Notes: a model not told the origin generated them from the sequence alone. DNA of 64,000 nucleotides from Methylibium sp965279545 (GCF_965279545.1 NZ_OZ257250.1:4340001-4404000); one strand, 5' to 3'. Shown: positions 26,891 through 34,694, counted from the stretch's first letter. Translations and numbers: made by a program.

Positions 26891-27892
26891 ATGAATCAGC
26901 AGATTCTTTCGCAGGACGAGGTCGATGCGCTGCTGCAGGGCATCACCGGCGAGAGCCAGAAGCTCGAGGCCGAGGAGGTCGAGCAGGGCGGCGTGCGCGA
27001 CTACAACCTGGCGAGCCAGGAGCGCATCGTGCGTGGGCGCATGCCCACGATGGAGATCATCAACGAGCGCTTCTCCCGCAACATCCGCATCGGCCTGTTC
27101 AACTTCATCCGCCGCACGCCGGAGGTGGCGGTCGGCGCGATCAAGGTGCAGAAGTACAGCGCCTTCCTGCGCGAGATCGTGGTGCCGACCAACTTCAACA
27201 TCATGTCGGTGCGCCCGCTGCGCGGCAGCGGCCTGATCGTCTGCGATCCGACGCTGGTGTTCGCGGTGATCGATGCGCTGTTCGGCGGCGCCGGCAAGTT
27301 CCACACCCGCATCGAGGGCCGCGATTTCTCGCCCACCGAGCTGCGCGTGATCATGCGCCTCGTCGAGGTCATTTCGGCCGAGTACAAGAAGGCCTGGGCC
27401 GGCGTCTACCCGGTCGAGCTGGAGTACCAGCGCTCGGAGATGCAGCCGCAGTTCGCGACCATCGCCGCACCGAGCGAGATCGTCGTGACGAGCTCGTTCA
27501 CGATCGAGATCGGCGACACCAGCGGCACCATCAATTTCTGCATCCCGTATGCCACGCTGGAGCCGATCCGCGACACGCTGTACTCCACGGTGCAGGGCGA
27601 CTCGGGCGAGCCGGACCGGCGCTGGGTCAAGCTGCTGACGCAGCAGATCCAGTCCGCCGAGGTGGACCTGGTGGCCGAGCTGGCACAGGCGCCGGCCACG
27701 GTCGAGCAACTGCTGTCGCTCAAGCCCGGTGACTTCATCGAACTCGACCTGGACCCGGTGGTGCAGGCGAAGGTGGACGGCGTGCCGGTGTTCGATTGCC
27801 ACTACGGCACGAGCAGCGGCAAGTACGCCATCAAGATCGATCAACTGCTGACGAACCAGGGCCCGTCCTGGCTGGGAGAACACAATGGCTGA
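26891..27892 (+). CDS. fliM: Flagellar motor switch protein FliM
   Basis: A 333-residue FliM, the C-ring protein that binds CheY-P. The N-terminal CheY-binding peptide is ILSQDEVDALLQGI. The middle domain has NFIRRTPEVAVGAIKVQKYSAFL and DALFGGAGKFHTRIEGRDFS. The C-terminal FliN-like domain has LLSLKPGDFIELD and GTSSGKYAIKI. It overlaps fliN by eight bases. The 166-base spacer from fliL is occupied by a repeat-like sequence. Confidence 0.97.
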   Translation: MNQQILSQDEVDALLQGITGESQKLEAEEVEQGGVRDYNLASQERIVRGRMPTMEIINERFSRNIRIGLFNFIRRTPEVAVGAIKVQKYSAFLREIVVPTNFNIMSVRPLRGSGLIVCDPTLVFAVIDALFGGAGKFHTRIEGRDFSPTELRVIMRLVEVISAEYKKAWAGVYPVELEYQRSEMQPQFATIAAPSEIVVTSSFTIEIGDTSGTINFCIPYATLEPIRDTLYSTVQGDSGEPDRRWVKLLTQQIQSAEVDLVAELAQAPATVEQLLSLKPGDFIELDLDPVVQAKVDGVPVFDCHYGTSSGKYAIKIDQLLTNQGPSWLGEHNG

Positions 27893-28310
27893 GCCCGTAG
27901 CGAACAACGAGCAGGACGCGATGGCCGCCGAATGGGCGGCGGCGCTGGAACAACAGACGCCCGGCAGCGAGGTCGTCACGGCCGCCGAGCAGGTGGCGCC
28001 GGCATCGTTCGCCAACTTCGCGCCGACCCCCGGCGGCGGCGCGGGCAACGACATCAACATGATCCTGGACATCCCGGTGCAGCTCACCGTGGAGCTGGGC
28101 CGCACGCGCATCCCGATCAAGCACATCCTGCAGCTGGCGCAGGGCTCGGTGGTCGAGCTCGACGCGCTGGCCGGCGAACCGATGGACGTGCTGGTCAACG
28201 GCTACCTGATCGCGCAGGGCGAGGTGGTGGTGGTGAACGACAAGTTCGGCATCCGCCTGACCGACATCGTGACGCCGAGCGAGCGCATGCGCCGCCTGAG
28301 CCGCGGCTGA
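27885..28310 (+). CDS. fliN: Flagellar motor switch protein FliN
   Basis: A 141-residue FliN. The C-terminal SpoA domain reads ILDIPVQLTVELGRTRIPIKHILQLAQGSVVELDALAGEPMDVLVNG with the closing VVVVNDKFGIRLTDIV. The first 50 residues are a variable Ala/Glu-rich segment. It forms the base of the C-ring with FliM. The start lies inside the end of fliM (eight-base overlap). Confidence 0.96.
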   Translation: MAEPVANNEQDAMAAEWAAALEQQTPGSEVVTAAEQVAPASFANFAPTPGGGAGNDINMILDIPVQLTVELGRTRIPIKHILQLAQGSVVELDALAGEPMDVLVNGYLIAQGEVVVVNDKFGIRLTDIVTPSERMRRLSRG

Positions 28311-28332
28311 GCCGGCCGGGAAAGCACACGAC

Positions 28333-28677
28333 ATGAGTGGTTCCCTGGGCTTCGGGCTGGTGTGGTTCGTCATCATCCTGGCGATGATCCCGCTGGCGCT
28401 GTGGCTGCTCAAGCGCACGCCCTATGGCGCGGCGATGAGCAGCGCGAACGCACTGACGCGCACCGTCGGCTCGCTGGCGCTGGGACCGCACCAGCGCATC
28501 GTGACCGTCGAGGTCGGGCAGGGCGAGGAGCGCCGCTGGCTGGTGCTCGGCGTCACGCCGCAGGCCATCACCGCACTGCACACCTTGTCGCCGCAGGCTG
28601 ACATGGCCGCGAACGCTGCCGCCCCCGAGGCGCCGTTCGCCGCATTGCTGAAGAAGGTTCGCGATGCAAGGAAATGA
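28333..28677 (+). CDS. fliO: Flagellar biosynthetic protein FliO
   Basis: A 114-residue FliO with one membrane helix near the N-terminus (LGFGLVWFVIILAMIPLALWLL). The short cytoplasmic domain contains VGSLALGPHQRIVTVEVGQGEERRWLVLGVTPQAITALHTL, the conserved FliO pattern. It helps FliP assemble in the export gate. It lies between fliN and fliP in the normal order. Confidence 0.93.
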   Translation: MSGSLGFGLVWFVIILAMIPLALWLLKRTPYGAAMSSANALTRTVGSLALGPHQRIVTVEVGQGEERRWLVLGVTPQAITALHTLSPQADMAANAAAPEAPFAALLKKVRDARK

Positions 28678-29482
28678 CGACCACCCCCGTTGCGGCTGCG
28701 CCGCTGCGGCCGCCTTCTTGTCGCGCCACAAGCGCGCCGCGCTGATCGCCGCCGTGTCGGTGTTGTCGGCGCTTCCTGCAGCGGCTTTAGCGCAGGCGGC
28801 CGGTGGCAATGCGAACCTGCCGTTGATCGTCGGGCAGGGCGCGGGGGGCACGAGCTACTCGGTGCCGGTGCAGACGCTGCTGTTCTTCACCGCGCTCAGC
28901 TTCCTGCCGGCCGTGCTGTTGATGATGACCGGCTTCACCCGCATCGTCATCGTGCTGAGCCTGCTGCGCCAGGCGCTGGGCACGCAGTCGGTGCCGCCGA
29001 ACCAGGTGCTGGTGGGCCTGTCGCTGTTCCTGACGCTGTTCGTGATGGGGCCGACGATCGACAAGGTCTACAACGACGCCTACAAGCCCTTCGCGGCCAA
29101 CCAGATCGCCTTCGACGAGGCGCTGGCGCGCGGTGAGGGGCCGATGCGCTCCTTCATGCTCAAGCAGACGCGCCAGAGCGACCTGATGCTGTTCGCCCGC
29201 CTCGCCAAGCTCGATCCGGCGGTGAAGGGCGAGAACGCGCCGTTCCGCGTGCTGGTGCCGGCCTTCGTGACCAGCGAGCTCAAGAGCGCGTTCCAGATCG
29301 GCTTCCTGATTTTCATCCCCTTCCTGATCATCGACATGATCGTCGCCAGCGTGCTGATGAGCCTGGGCATGATGATGCTCAGCCCGGTGCTGGTGGCGCT
29401 GCCCTTCAAGCTGATGCTGTTCGTGCTGGCCGATGGCTGGAACCTGCTGCTCGGCTCGCTCGCCGCTTCTTTCGCCACCTGA
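28664..29482 (+). CDS. fliP: Flagellar export gate protein FliP
   Basis: A 272-residue FliP, part of the FliPQR export gate. A cleaved signal peptide (RHKRAALIAAVSVLSALPAAALAQA) is followed by the core: VQTLLFFTALSFLPAVLLMMTGFTRIVIVLSLLRQALG, SVPPNQVLVGLSLFLTLFVM, LVPAFVTSELKSAFQIGFLIFIPFLIIDMIVASVL and MMMLSPVLVALPFKLMLFVLADGW. The ATG at 28664 overlaps fliO by 14 bases and adds a Cys/Ala-rich leader that is partly encoded by a dispersed repeat. A TTG at 28718 would start exactly at a normal signal peptide and may be the true start. Confidence 0.93.
   Translation: MQGNDDHPRCGCAAAAAFLSRHKRAALIAAVSVLSALPAAALAQAAGGNANLPLIVGQGAGGTSYSVPVQTLLFFTALSFLPAVLLMMTGFTRIVIVLSLLRQALGTQSVPPNQVLVGLSLFLTLFVMGPTIDKVYNDAYKPFAANQIAFDEALARGEGPMRSFMLKQTRQSDLMLFARLAKLDPAVKGENAPFRVLVPAFVTSELKSAFQIGFLIFIPFLIIDMIVASVLMSLGMMMLSPVLVALPFKLMLFVLADGWNLLLGSLAASFAT
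28684..28705. repeat. 22-base repeat copy 2, at the fliO/fliP junction
   Basis: Identical over 22 bases to 26731-26752. Here it begins seven bases after the fliO stop codon and falls within the first codons of fliP when translation is taken from 28664. Its presence suggests that the extra N-terminal residues of that reading are not ancestral to FliP. Confidence 0.7.
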
Positions 29483-29507
29483 CCTTCCGCAACCCGAATC
29501 GCCCGCC

Positions 29508-29777
29508 ATGGATCCCCAACAAGTCTTCGCGTTCGGCCAGCAGGGCCTGTACCTGCTGTTGATGGTCAGCGCGCCGATGCTGCTGACGGTGCTCGTGGTC
29601 GGCCTGCTGGTGAGCGTGTTCCAGGCCGCCACGCAGATCAACGAGGCGACGCTGAGCTTCGTGCCCAAGCTGATCGCGGCCGTCGCGGTGCTGGCGGTGG
29701 CCGGCCCCTGGATGCTGACCTCGATCGTCGAGTACCTGCAGCGCACGCTGCAGGCGATCCCGACCGTGGTCGGCTAG
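29508..29777 (+). CDS. fliQ: Flagellar export gate protein FliQ
   Basis: An 89-residue FliQ with two membrane helices: LYLLLMVSAPMLLTVLVVGLLVSVFQAATQINEATLSFVPK and IAAVAVLAVAGPWMLTSIVEY. FQAxTQINExTLSFVPK is the family signature. The ATG at 29508 gives the normal length of about 89. Confidence 0.96.
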   Translation: MDPQQVFAFGQQGLYLLLMVSAPMLLTVLVVGLLVSVFQAATQINEATLSFVPKLIAAVAVLAVAGPWMLTSIVEYLQRTLQAIPTVVG

Positions 29778-29820
29778 CGATGTCGGCCCCGACGCTTGTC
29801 GCTTCGCGACCCCGGGGGCG

Positions 29821-29853
29821 CAGCCGGCCTTGGGACAGTCCGGCGGCCGGCTG
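29821..29853. other. Nine-bp hairpin in the fliQ-fliR spacer
   Basis: CAGCCGGCC ... GGCCGGCTG forms a perfect nine-bp stem with a 15-base loop, 24 bases before fliR. It lies inside an otherwise contiguous operon and has no following T run. An mRNA-stabilising or attenuating hairpin, or a dispersed repeat, are the options. Confidence 0.45.
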
Positions 29854-29876
29854 ATGCCGCCCTCGGCAAGCCGACC

Positions 29877-30647
29877 ATGTTCACCTTCAACGAAGCCCAG
29901 CTCACCGCCTGGCTGAGTCCGCTGATCTGGCCCTTCCTGCGCGTGCTGGCGTTGTTCATGACCGCGCCGGTGCTCAGCATGCGCAGCGTGCCGGTGCGCG
30001 TGAAGGTGGCGCTGGCCTTCTTCATCACCGTCGCGGCGCAGGCCTCGCTGCCTTCGATGCCGGTGATCGCGCTCGACAGCGGCCAGGCCTTCGAGGCCGT
30101 GGTCCAGCAGTTGCTGATCGGCGCCGCGCTCGGCTTCTCGGCGCGCGTGGTGATGGCCGGCATCGAGTTCGCCGGCGAGATGATCGGCCTGCAGATGGGG
30201 CTGAACTTCGCGGCCTTCTTCGACCCGATCAGCGCCTCCCAGTCCACGGCGGTGAGCCGCTTCTTCGGCACCTGCGCGGCCTGGCTGTTCGTCGTGATGA
30301 ACGGTCACCTGCTGCTGACCGCGGCGGTGATCCAGAGCTTCCACGCCTTCCCGGTGGCCGCGCCTGACGCGGCGCCGCTGGCCTTCCTGGCGACCGTGCA
30401 GCCGCAGCTCTGGGGGGCCGAGGTGTTCCGCCTCGGGCTGTGGATCGCGCTGCCCATCGTCACGATGCTGCTGTTCATGAACCTCGTGCTCGGCGTCATC
30501 TCGCGCGTGGCCTCGCAGATGAACATCTTCGCGATCGGCTTCCCGATCACGCTCGGTGTCGGCCTGATCGGCATCACGCTGACCCTGCCGCTGATGGAGC
30601 AGCCGTTCACGATGGCCCTGGAACGCATGCTGGCCCAGTTCCAGTAG
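29877..30647 (+). CDS. fliR: Flagellar export gate protein FliR
   Basis: A 256-residue FliR with about six membrane helices. Recognised stretches are FLRVLALFMTAPVLSMRSVPVRVKVALAFFITV, LGFSARVVMAGIEFAGEMIGLQMGLNFAAFFDPISASQS, LPIVTMLLFMNLVLGVISRVASQMNIFAIGFPITLGVGL. The ATG at 29877 matches the family start. flhB and flhA, the remaining export gate genes, are not in the window. Confidence 0.96.
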   Translation: MFTFNEAQLTAWLSPLIWPFLRVLALFMTAPVLSMRSVPVRVKVALAFFITVAAQASLPSMPVIALDSGQAFEAVVQQLLIGAALGFSARVVMAGIEFAGEMIGLQMGLNFAAFFDPISASQSTAVSRFFGTCAAWLFVVMNGHLLLTAAVIQSFHAFPVAAPDAAPLAFLATVQPQLWGAEVFRLGLWIALPIVTMLLFMNLVLGVISRVASQMNIFAIGFPITLGVGLIGITLTLPLMEQPFTMALERMLAQFQ

Positions 30648-30697
30648 GCGCCCCGATCGGGCAAGAATTCGCGGCAGCGGCCGGTTTTGTGCAAATC

Positions 30698-30713
30698 TGG
30701 TACGGCGATTGCA
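30698..30713 (+). promoter_or_regulatory. Sigma-54-type promoter before the M48 protease gene
   Basis: TGGTACG-GCGA-TTGCA matches the sigma-54 consensus TGGCACG-N4-TTGCW at all but one position, with the required 11-base distance between the GG and GC doublets. Transcription would start near 30724, which favours the start codon at 30758 over the in-frame ATG at 30713, because the latter overlaps the -12 element. Needs an enhancer-binding activator not visible here. Confidence 0.6.
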
Positions 30714-30757
30714 TGGTAACTAGGGTCAACCCTGAGGGTGCAGAGCGGAGTTGCCTC

Positions 30758-31387
30758 ATGCGCGCAGTCCTGTTGTTCTTGCTGGCCTTGTTTGTGGCAC
30801 CGGTATGGTGCGCAGAGGACATCCTGACGGTGCTGCAGCGTTCGCAGCAGATGCAGCTCGAGGCGCTGACCGAGGGCCAGGTCGATGACGACGATCCCGA
30901 GGCGCAGGTGGTGCGTCGCAGTTTCGAACGCATCGTGGCCGCGGTCGACGAAGCGCCGGGCGATGTCCGCCTGCTGGTCGTGCGCGGTCCGTTGCTGGCG
31001 GTGTGCCTGATGGGCCGCGTGATCGCCGCCAACGTGTCGCTCGCCGGGCTGACCGAGAGCGAGCGCGACTTCGTGCTGGCCCATGAACTGGGCCATGTCA
31101 TGCAGCGGCACTGGTCGCAGCTCGGCCAGCTCTACCAGCAGTACATCCCGGGCGAGGTGGTGCAGGCGCAGACCGATGCCGTCGCCAGCGTGCTCGGCCG
31201 CGAGGCCTCGGAGCTGTCGCACCGCCAGGAGTACGAGGCCGATGCCTTCGCATTGCAGCTGATCCGCCGCCTCGGAGAGCCGGACGACACACCGCTGCTG
31301 CTGTTCCAGCACCTGCCGCTGGTCAGGGCCACCGCCACCCATCCCGGCACCCAGCAGCGCGTGGTGCACCTGCGCACGCTGCAGTAG
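30758..31387 (+). CDS. Small M48-family zinc metalloprotease, secreted
   Basis: A 209-residue protein. It has a signal peptide (AVLLFLLALFVAPVWCAED, cleavage near residue 19) and a minimal M48 peptidase domain: VIAANVSLAGLTESERDFVLAHELGHVMQRHW with the zinc motif HELGH near residue 110, and the third-ligand helix HRQEYEADAFALQLIRRLG. It lacks the membrane helices of HtpX and the TPR part of BepA. Probably periplasmic. It stands alone after fliR behind a sigma-54-like promoter. Confidence 0.8.
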   Translation: MRAVLLFLLALFVAPVWCAEDILTVLQRSQQMQLEALTEGQVDDDDPEAQVVRRSFERIVAAVDEAPGDVRLLVVRGPLLAVCLMGRVIAANVSLAGLTESERDFVLAHELGHVMQRHWSQLGQLYQQYIPGEVVQAQTDAVASVLGREASELSHRQEYEADAFALQLIRRLGEPDDTPLLLFQHLPLVRATATHPGTQQRVVHLRTLQ

Positions 31388-31405
31388 CTGGCGCCTCGGT
31401 CGGGC

Positions 31406-31825
31406 TCAGCGCCCCGGCTCCACGCCGGGATGCTGCGGCAGCGTGTCGTCGATCTGCCACCACGGGGCCTTCGAGGCGACGTGGATGTGCGCGCTGGGCC
31501 GCTGATCGAACGGCGGATCGAGGCTGCCGATGCGCAGCCGCAGCAGCTCGGGGTGCGCATCGCGGCGGCTGTGGATCGGCGAGCCGCAGTCGCCGCAGAA
31601 GCTGCGCCACTTGCCCGGCGAGGATTCGTGGGAGCGCAGCCGCTCGGCGCCCGCGACGAGGCGAAAGTGCGCGGCAGGCACCGGTGCCACCACGGCAAAG
31701 GCCGAACCCTGCGCCTTGCGGCATTGGCCGCAGTGGCATAGCACGATGGGGCCGGGCGGGCCGTCGAGCTCGTAGCGCACGGCGCCGCACAGGCAGCCGC
31801 CGCGCAGCGGCGCATCGCAGGCCAT
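31406..31825 (-). CDS. GFA family (CENP-V/Gfa-like) zinc protein
   Basis: A 139-residue protein of the glutathione-dependent formaldehyde-activating (GFA) family. The zinc-binding cysteines are all visible: GGCLCGAVRYEL, VLCHCGQCRKAQGSAF and SFCGDCGSPI. The family binds glutathione adducts, though many members have unproven activity. The ATG at 31825 gives the normal start; it follows the stop codon of the small DUF1272 gene by five bases, so the two are probably one operon. Confidence 0.85.
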   Translation of the reverse strand: MACDAPLRGGCLCGAVRYELDGPPGPIVLCHCGQCRKAQGSAFAVVAPVPAAHFRLVAGAERLRSHESSPGKWRSFCGDCGSPIHSRRDAHPELLRLRIGSLDPPFDQRPSAHIHVASKAPWWQIDDTLPQHPGVEPGR

Positions 31826-31830
31826 GGCAC

Positions 31831-31971
31831 TCAGGCGCCGGGCGCGCAGCCCTGCGGTTTGATCACCCGCTCGGTCGAGGCCGGGTGGCGTGCCAGGGCC
31901 GCGAGCGGCCGGCGCGGCCGGGCCCGCAGTTCGCCGCCGCAGCATTTGCAGTTGGGGCGCAGGCTCGGCAT
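31831..31971 (-). CDS. DUF1272-like protein with an internal deletion
   Basis: A 46-codon gene. Its N-terminus (SLRPNCKCCG) matches the start of DUF1272 proteins. Its C-terminus (GGELRARPRRPLAALARHPASTERVIKPQGC) matches the end of the same family. Normal DUF1272 proteins are roughly 75-85 residues, with extra Cys pairs between these parts. Here the middle, with those cysteines, is missing while the frame is kept, so the protein is probably an in-frame deletion remnant or minimal variant. It is followed five bases later by the GFA gene. Family recall is from memory. Confidence 0.6.
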   Translation of the reverse strand: MPSLRPNCKCCGGELRARPRRPLAALARHPASTERVIKPQGCAPGA

Positions 31972-31981
31972 CGCGGTCTCC

Positions 31982-32614
31982 TCACACCAGGCCGTTGCGG
32001 ATGGCGTAGACGGTCAGCTCGGAGTTGTTGGACAGCGCCAGCTTCTCCAGCACCCGCGCGCGGTACACGCTGACGGTCTTGGGGCTCAGCGTCAGCTCCG
32101 CGGCGATGTCCGAGAGCCGCTTGCCCGAGGCGATCAGCACCAGGGTCTGCAGCTCGCGGTCCGACAGTTTCTCGTGAGCGACCTCGGAGACCGGCTGGCT
32201 CAGGCTCTCGGCGAGCATCTGCGCGATCTCGGGCGTGATGTACTTGCGGCCCTTGGCCACCATGCGCACCGCCTCGACGATCAGCTGGGTGTCGCTGCCC
32301 TTGTTGACGTAGCCGTAGGCACCGGCGCGCAGTGCGCGGATCGCGTACTGGTCCTCGGGGTACATCGAGACCACCAGCACGCGCAGGGTCGAGCCCTCGT
32401 CCTTCAGCACATGCAGCACGTCGAGGCCGCTGCGTCCGGGCAGGTTGATGTCGAGCACCAGCACGTCGCAGCTCGTGTCGCGCAGCAGGCTGCGCAGCTC
32501 GCCGTAGTCGGCCGCCTCGCCGACCACCTCGATGTCGGCCGCGTCCGACAGCGTGTCGCGGATGCCGCGCCGGATCAGCGCGTGGTCGTCGCAGAGGATG
32601 ACGCGGATGGTCAT
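31982..32614 (-). CDS. NarL/FixJ family response regulator
   Basis: A 210-residue two-component regulator. The receiver domain has Asp9-Asp10, the phospho-acceptor Asp55 (VLVLDINLPG) and the conserved Lys in YVNKGSD. The C-terminal LuxR-type helix-turn-helix reads LSDRELQTLVLIASGKRLSDIAAELTLSPKTVSVYRARVLEKL. The start at 32614 places the receiver domain at the N-terminus. The gene lies 215 bases downstream of the sensor kinase gene on the same strand, so they are likely partners. Target genes are unknown. Confidence 0.93.
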   Translation of the reverse strand: MTIRVILCDDHALIRRGIRDTLSDAADIEVVGEAADYGELRSLLRDTSCDVLVLDINLPGRSGLDVLHVLKDEGSTLRVLVVSMYPEDQYAIRALRAGAYGYVNKGSDTQLIVEAVRMVAKGRKYITPEIAQMLAESLSQPVSEVAHEKLSDRELQTLVLIASGKRLSDIAAELTLSPKTVSVYRARVLEKLALSNNSELTVYAIRNGLV

Positions 32615-32829
32615 GACAGTCCCTTGCACGATGGGTGCACCGGTCGATGCTGCAGCGGGGCGCGGGTCGACTCGGAGCGGATCCGGCGCTCGATTCGCGA
32701 CAGCAGGTTTGCCACCGGGCATCTCATGATGACAACCGGATGGCCGGACGCGCTGGCAGCAGGACGGCGGCTGGAGAGCTCATCCATCCACTCTACCGCG
32801 GCCGGGGCCTGCCGAGAGGGCGCGTGCCG

Positions 32830-34008
32830 TCACCGCAGCATGCCCCACGAGGTCGGGTCGTCGGGGTCGTCCTGCAGGTTGTCGAGACTGCCGGCCTCGG
32901 TATCGCTGCCCTGTTCGAGCGGTACCGACAGGATGATGGTCGTGCCGCCCGGTCCGCTGGACAGGTCGACCCAGCCGCCGACCTGGGCGGCACGCTCGCG
33001 CAGTCCGCGGATGCCGAAGGAGCGTGCCTTGCCGAGGTCGTCCTGGTTCAGGCCGCGGCCGTTGTCGCTGACCTCGAGCGACAGCACCCGGCCGGCGACC
33101 GTGAGGTCGACTTCGACACGGGTGGCGTAGGCGTGCTTGCTGATGTTGGTCAGCGCCTCCTGCGCCGTGCGGTAGGCCGCCAGGGGCACCCCCGCCGGCA
33201 ACGGCGGCAGTTCGTCGCGGCTGGTGCGGAACACGGTCACGGTGCCGTTGCGCTTTTCGAAACGCTGGGTCATCCACTGCAGCGCCGCGATCAGGCCCTG
33301 TTCCAGGATGGCCGGACGCAGGTTGTGCATGATGCGCTGGCTCGACTCGATCGCCAGCGTCACGGTCTCGAGCGCCCCCTGGGCGCGCTGCACCACCGCC
33401 GGGTCGCGGGCATGCCGCTCGATCCAGGCGAGGTCGAACTTCAAGGCGGTCAGCGATCCCCCGACGTCGTCGTGGATCTCGCGGGCGATCGCCGTGCGCT
33501 CCGCCTCGATGTTCGCCTGCAGGTGCTGGGCGAGCTCGCGCAGGCGCTGCTCGCTCTGGCCGAGGGCCAGGTCGGCCTCCTGCTTGGCGCGCAGCGCCTC
33601 GGTGCCCTCGATCGCGTGCAGCATCGCCGGGACCAGCCGCGCCAGGTTCTCCTTGAGCAGGTAGTCGTTGGCGCCGGTCAGCATGGCCTGCACCGCCACC
33701 TGCTCGCCGATCTCGCCCGAGACCAGGATGAAGGGCAACAGCAGCTGGCTGTCACGCAGGATCTCCAGTGCACGCAGGCCCGAGAAGCCGGGCAGGTTGT
33801 AGTCGCTGACCACCACGTCCCAGGGCTCGGCGAGCGCGGCACGGTAGGCCGCCTCCGACTCCACGCGCAGCGCGTCGGTGTCGATGCCGCCGCGCCGCAG
33901 GTGGGCGAGCATCAGTTCGTGGTCCAGCTCGGAGTCCTCGAGGTGCAGCACGCGCAGGCGCAGCGGCATGGAGGACAGGGGCAGCGGCAGGGAGGAGGTG
34001 TCGGGCAT
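32830..34008 (-). CDS. Hybrid sensor kinase: receiver domain + HisKA_3 kinase
   Basis: A 392-residue soluble kinase. An N-terminal receiver domain (Asp25, phospho-acceptor Asp69 in VVVSDYNLPG, Lys119) is followed by a HisKA_3 dimerisation domain (ERTAIAREIHDDVGGSLTALKFDL, His179). The HATPase has NISKHAYATRVEV, VSDNGRGL and FGIRGLRERAAQVGG. There is no membrane segment, so the input is probably phosphotransfer to the receiver from another kinase. The output partner is likely the NarL-type regulator next to it. It diverges from the chemotaxis genes, which may connect the systems. Confidence 0.9.
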   Translation of the reverse strand: MPDTSSLPLPLSSMPLRLRVLHLEDSELDHELMLAHLRRGGIDTDALRVESEAAYRAALAEPWDVVVSDYNLPGFSGLRALEILRDSQLLLPFILVSGEIGEQVAVQAMLTGANDYLLKENLARLVPAMLHAIEGTEALRAKQEADLALGQSEQRLRELAQHLQANIEAERTAIAREIHDDVGGSLTALKFDLAWIERHARDPAVVQRAQGALETVTLAIESSQRIMHNLRPAILEQGLIAALQWMTQRFEKRNGTVTVFRTSRDELPPLPAGVPLAAYRTAQEALTNISKHAYATRVEVDLTVAGRVLSLEVSDNGRGLNQDDLGKARSFGIRGLRERAAQVGGWVDLSSGPGGTTIILSVPLEQGSDTEAGSLDNLQDDPDDPTSWGMLR

Positions 34009-34191
34009 CGGGACAGGGTAAAGCACTGAACTGGCAGGCGTTCGGCCCCGTGATCTTGACACTGCCGCCGCCCGGTCTGTCGAAGAATCGTGCCAAGCCG
34101 CACCCGGCCGCAGGCGCGATTCGTCGAGCCTGCATGGCACGGCGCATGCCCCGCAGACCCATTTGACCTGCACAGCCACGCCGACAAAAAG

Positions 34192-34629
34192 ATGCTACAC
34201 GCCCCGAACACCGACGAACCGGCCCTGCCGCTGCCGCTGGCTGCGGACCTGCAGGACCATCTGATGATGGCGAGCAACGACCTCGAGCGCCTGCAGCGTT
34301 TGCTCGCCGACACCTGCGACGCGCTGATGCTGCGCTTCCACGGCGCGGTCTCCCAGCTCGGTGGCGAAGGCCGGGCCGCGGTCGACACCGGGGCGCTCGA
34401 CAGCGTGCGCCTCCTGCTCGGCGAAGCGGTGACGGCGCTGCAGTTCCAGGACATGGCCTCGCAGCTGATCGCCCACACCCACCAGCGCCTGCGCAATTGC
34501 GCCGACCAACTGGCGCGCGAGGCTTTCGGCGCCGACGGCGATGGCGAGGCCGTGATCGCCCCGCCGCCGCTGCGACCCAATCCCGTGACGCAAGACGAAA
34601 TGGACGCCGGCAGCGTCGAGCTGTTCTGA
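34192..34629 (+). CDS. Short CheZ-like protein, putative CheY-P phosphatase
   Basis: A 145-residue, mostly helical protein just upstream of cheY. Residues 80-105 read VTALQFQDMASQLIAHTHQRL. FQDMASQ keeps the Asp-x-x-x-Gln spacing (Asp87, Gln91) of the catalytic QDLTGQ motif of CheZ (Asp143, Gln147 in E. coli). The protein is shorter than CheZ (about 214 residues) and lacks an obvious C-terminal CheY-binding helix, though its end (TQDEMDAGSVELF) is acidic and could serve that role. Dephosphorylation of CheY-P is inferred from motif and position. Confidence 0.6.
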   Translation: MLHAPNTDEPALPLPLAADLQDHLMMASNDLERLQRLLADTCDALMLRFHGAVSQLGGEGRAAVDTGALDSVRLLLGEAVTALQFQDMASQLIAHTHQRLRNCADQLAREAFGADGDGEAVIAPPPLRPNPVTQDEMDAGSVELF

Positions 34630-34642
34630 AGCCCTGCCCGCC

Positions 34643-34669
34643 TCAAGAAATTCCCCCTGCAACCGATAA
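34643..34669 (+). promoter_or_regulatory. Sigma-28 (FliA) type promoter before cheY
   Basis: TCAAGAAA-N11-ACCGATAA fits the flagellar consensus TAAAGTTT-N11-GCCGATAA: the -10 agrees at seven of eight positions and the spacing is exact. It lies 26 bases before cheY, after the CheZ-like gene. It would place cheY-cheA-mcp-cheW under FliA, the late flagellar sigma factor. Confidence 0.6.
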
Positions 34670-34694
34670 GTCACCGAGTAATCCGGAGAGCGCA

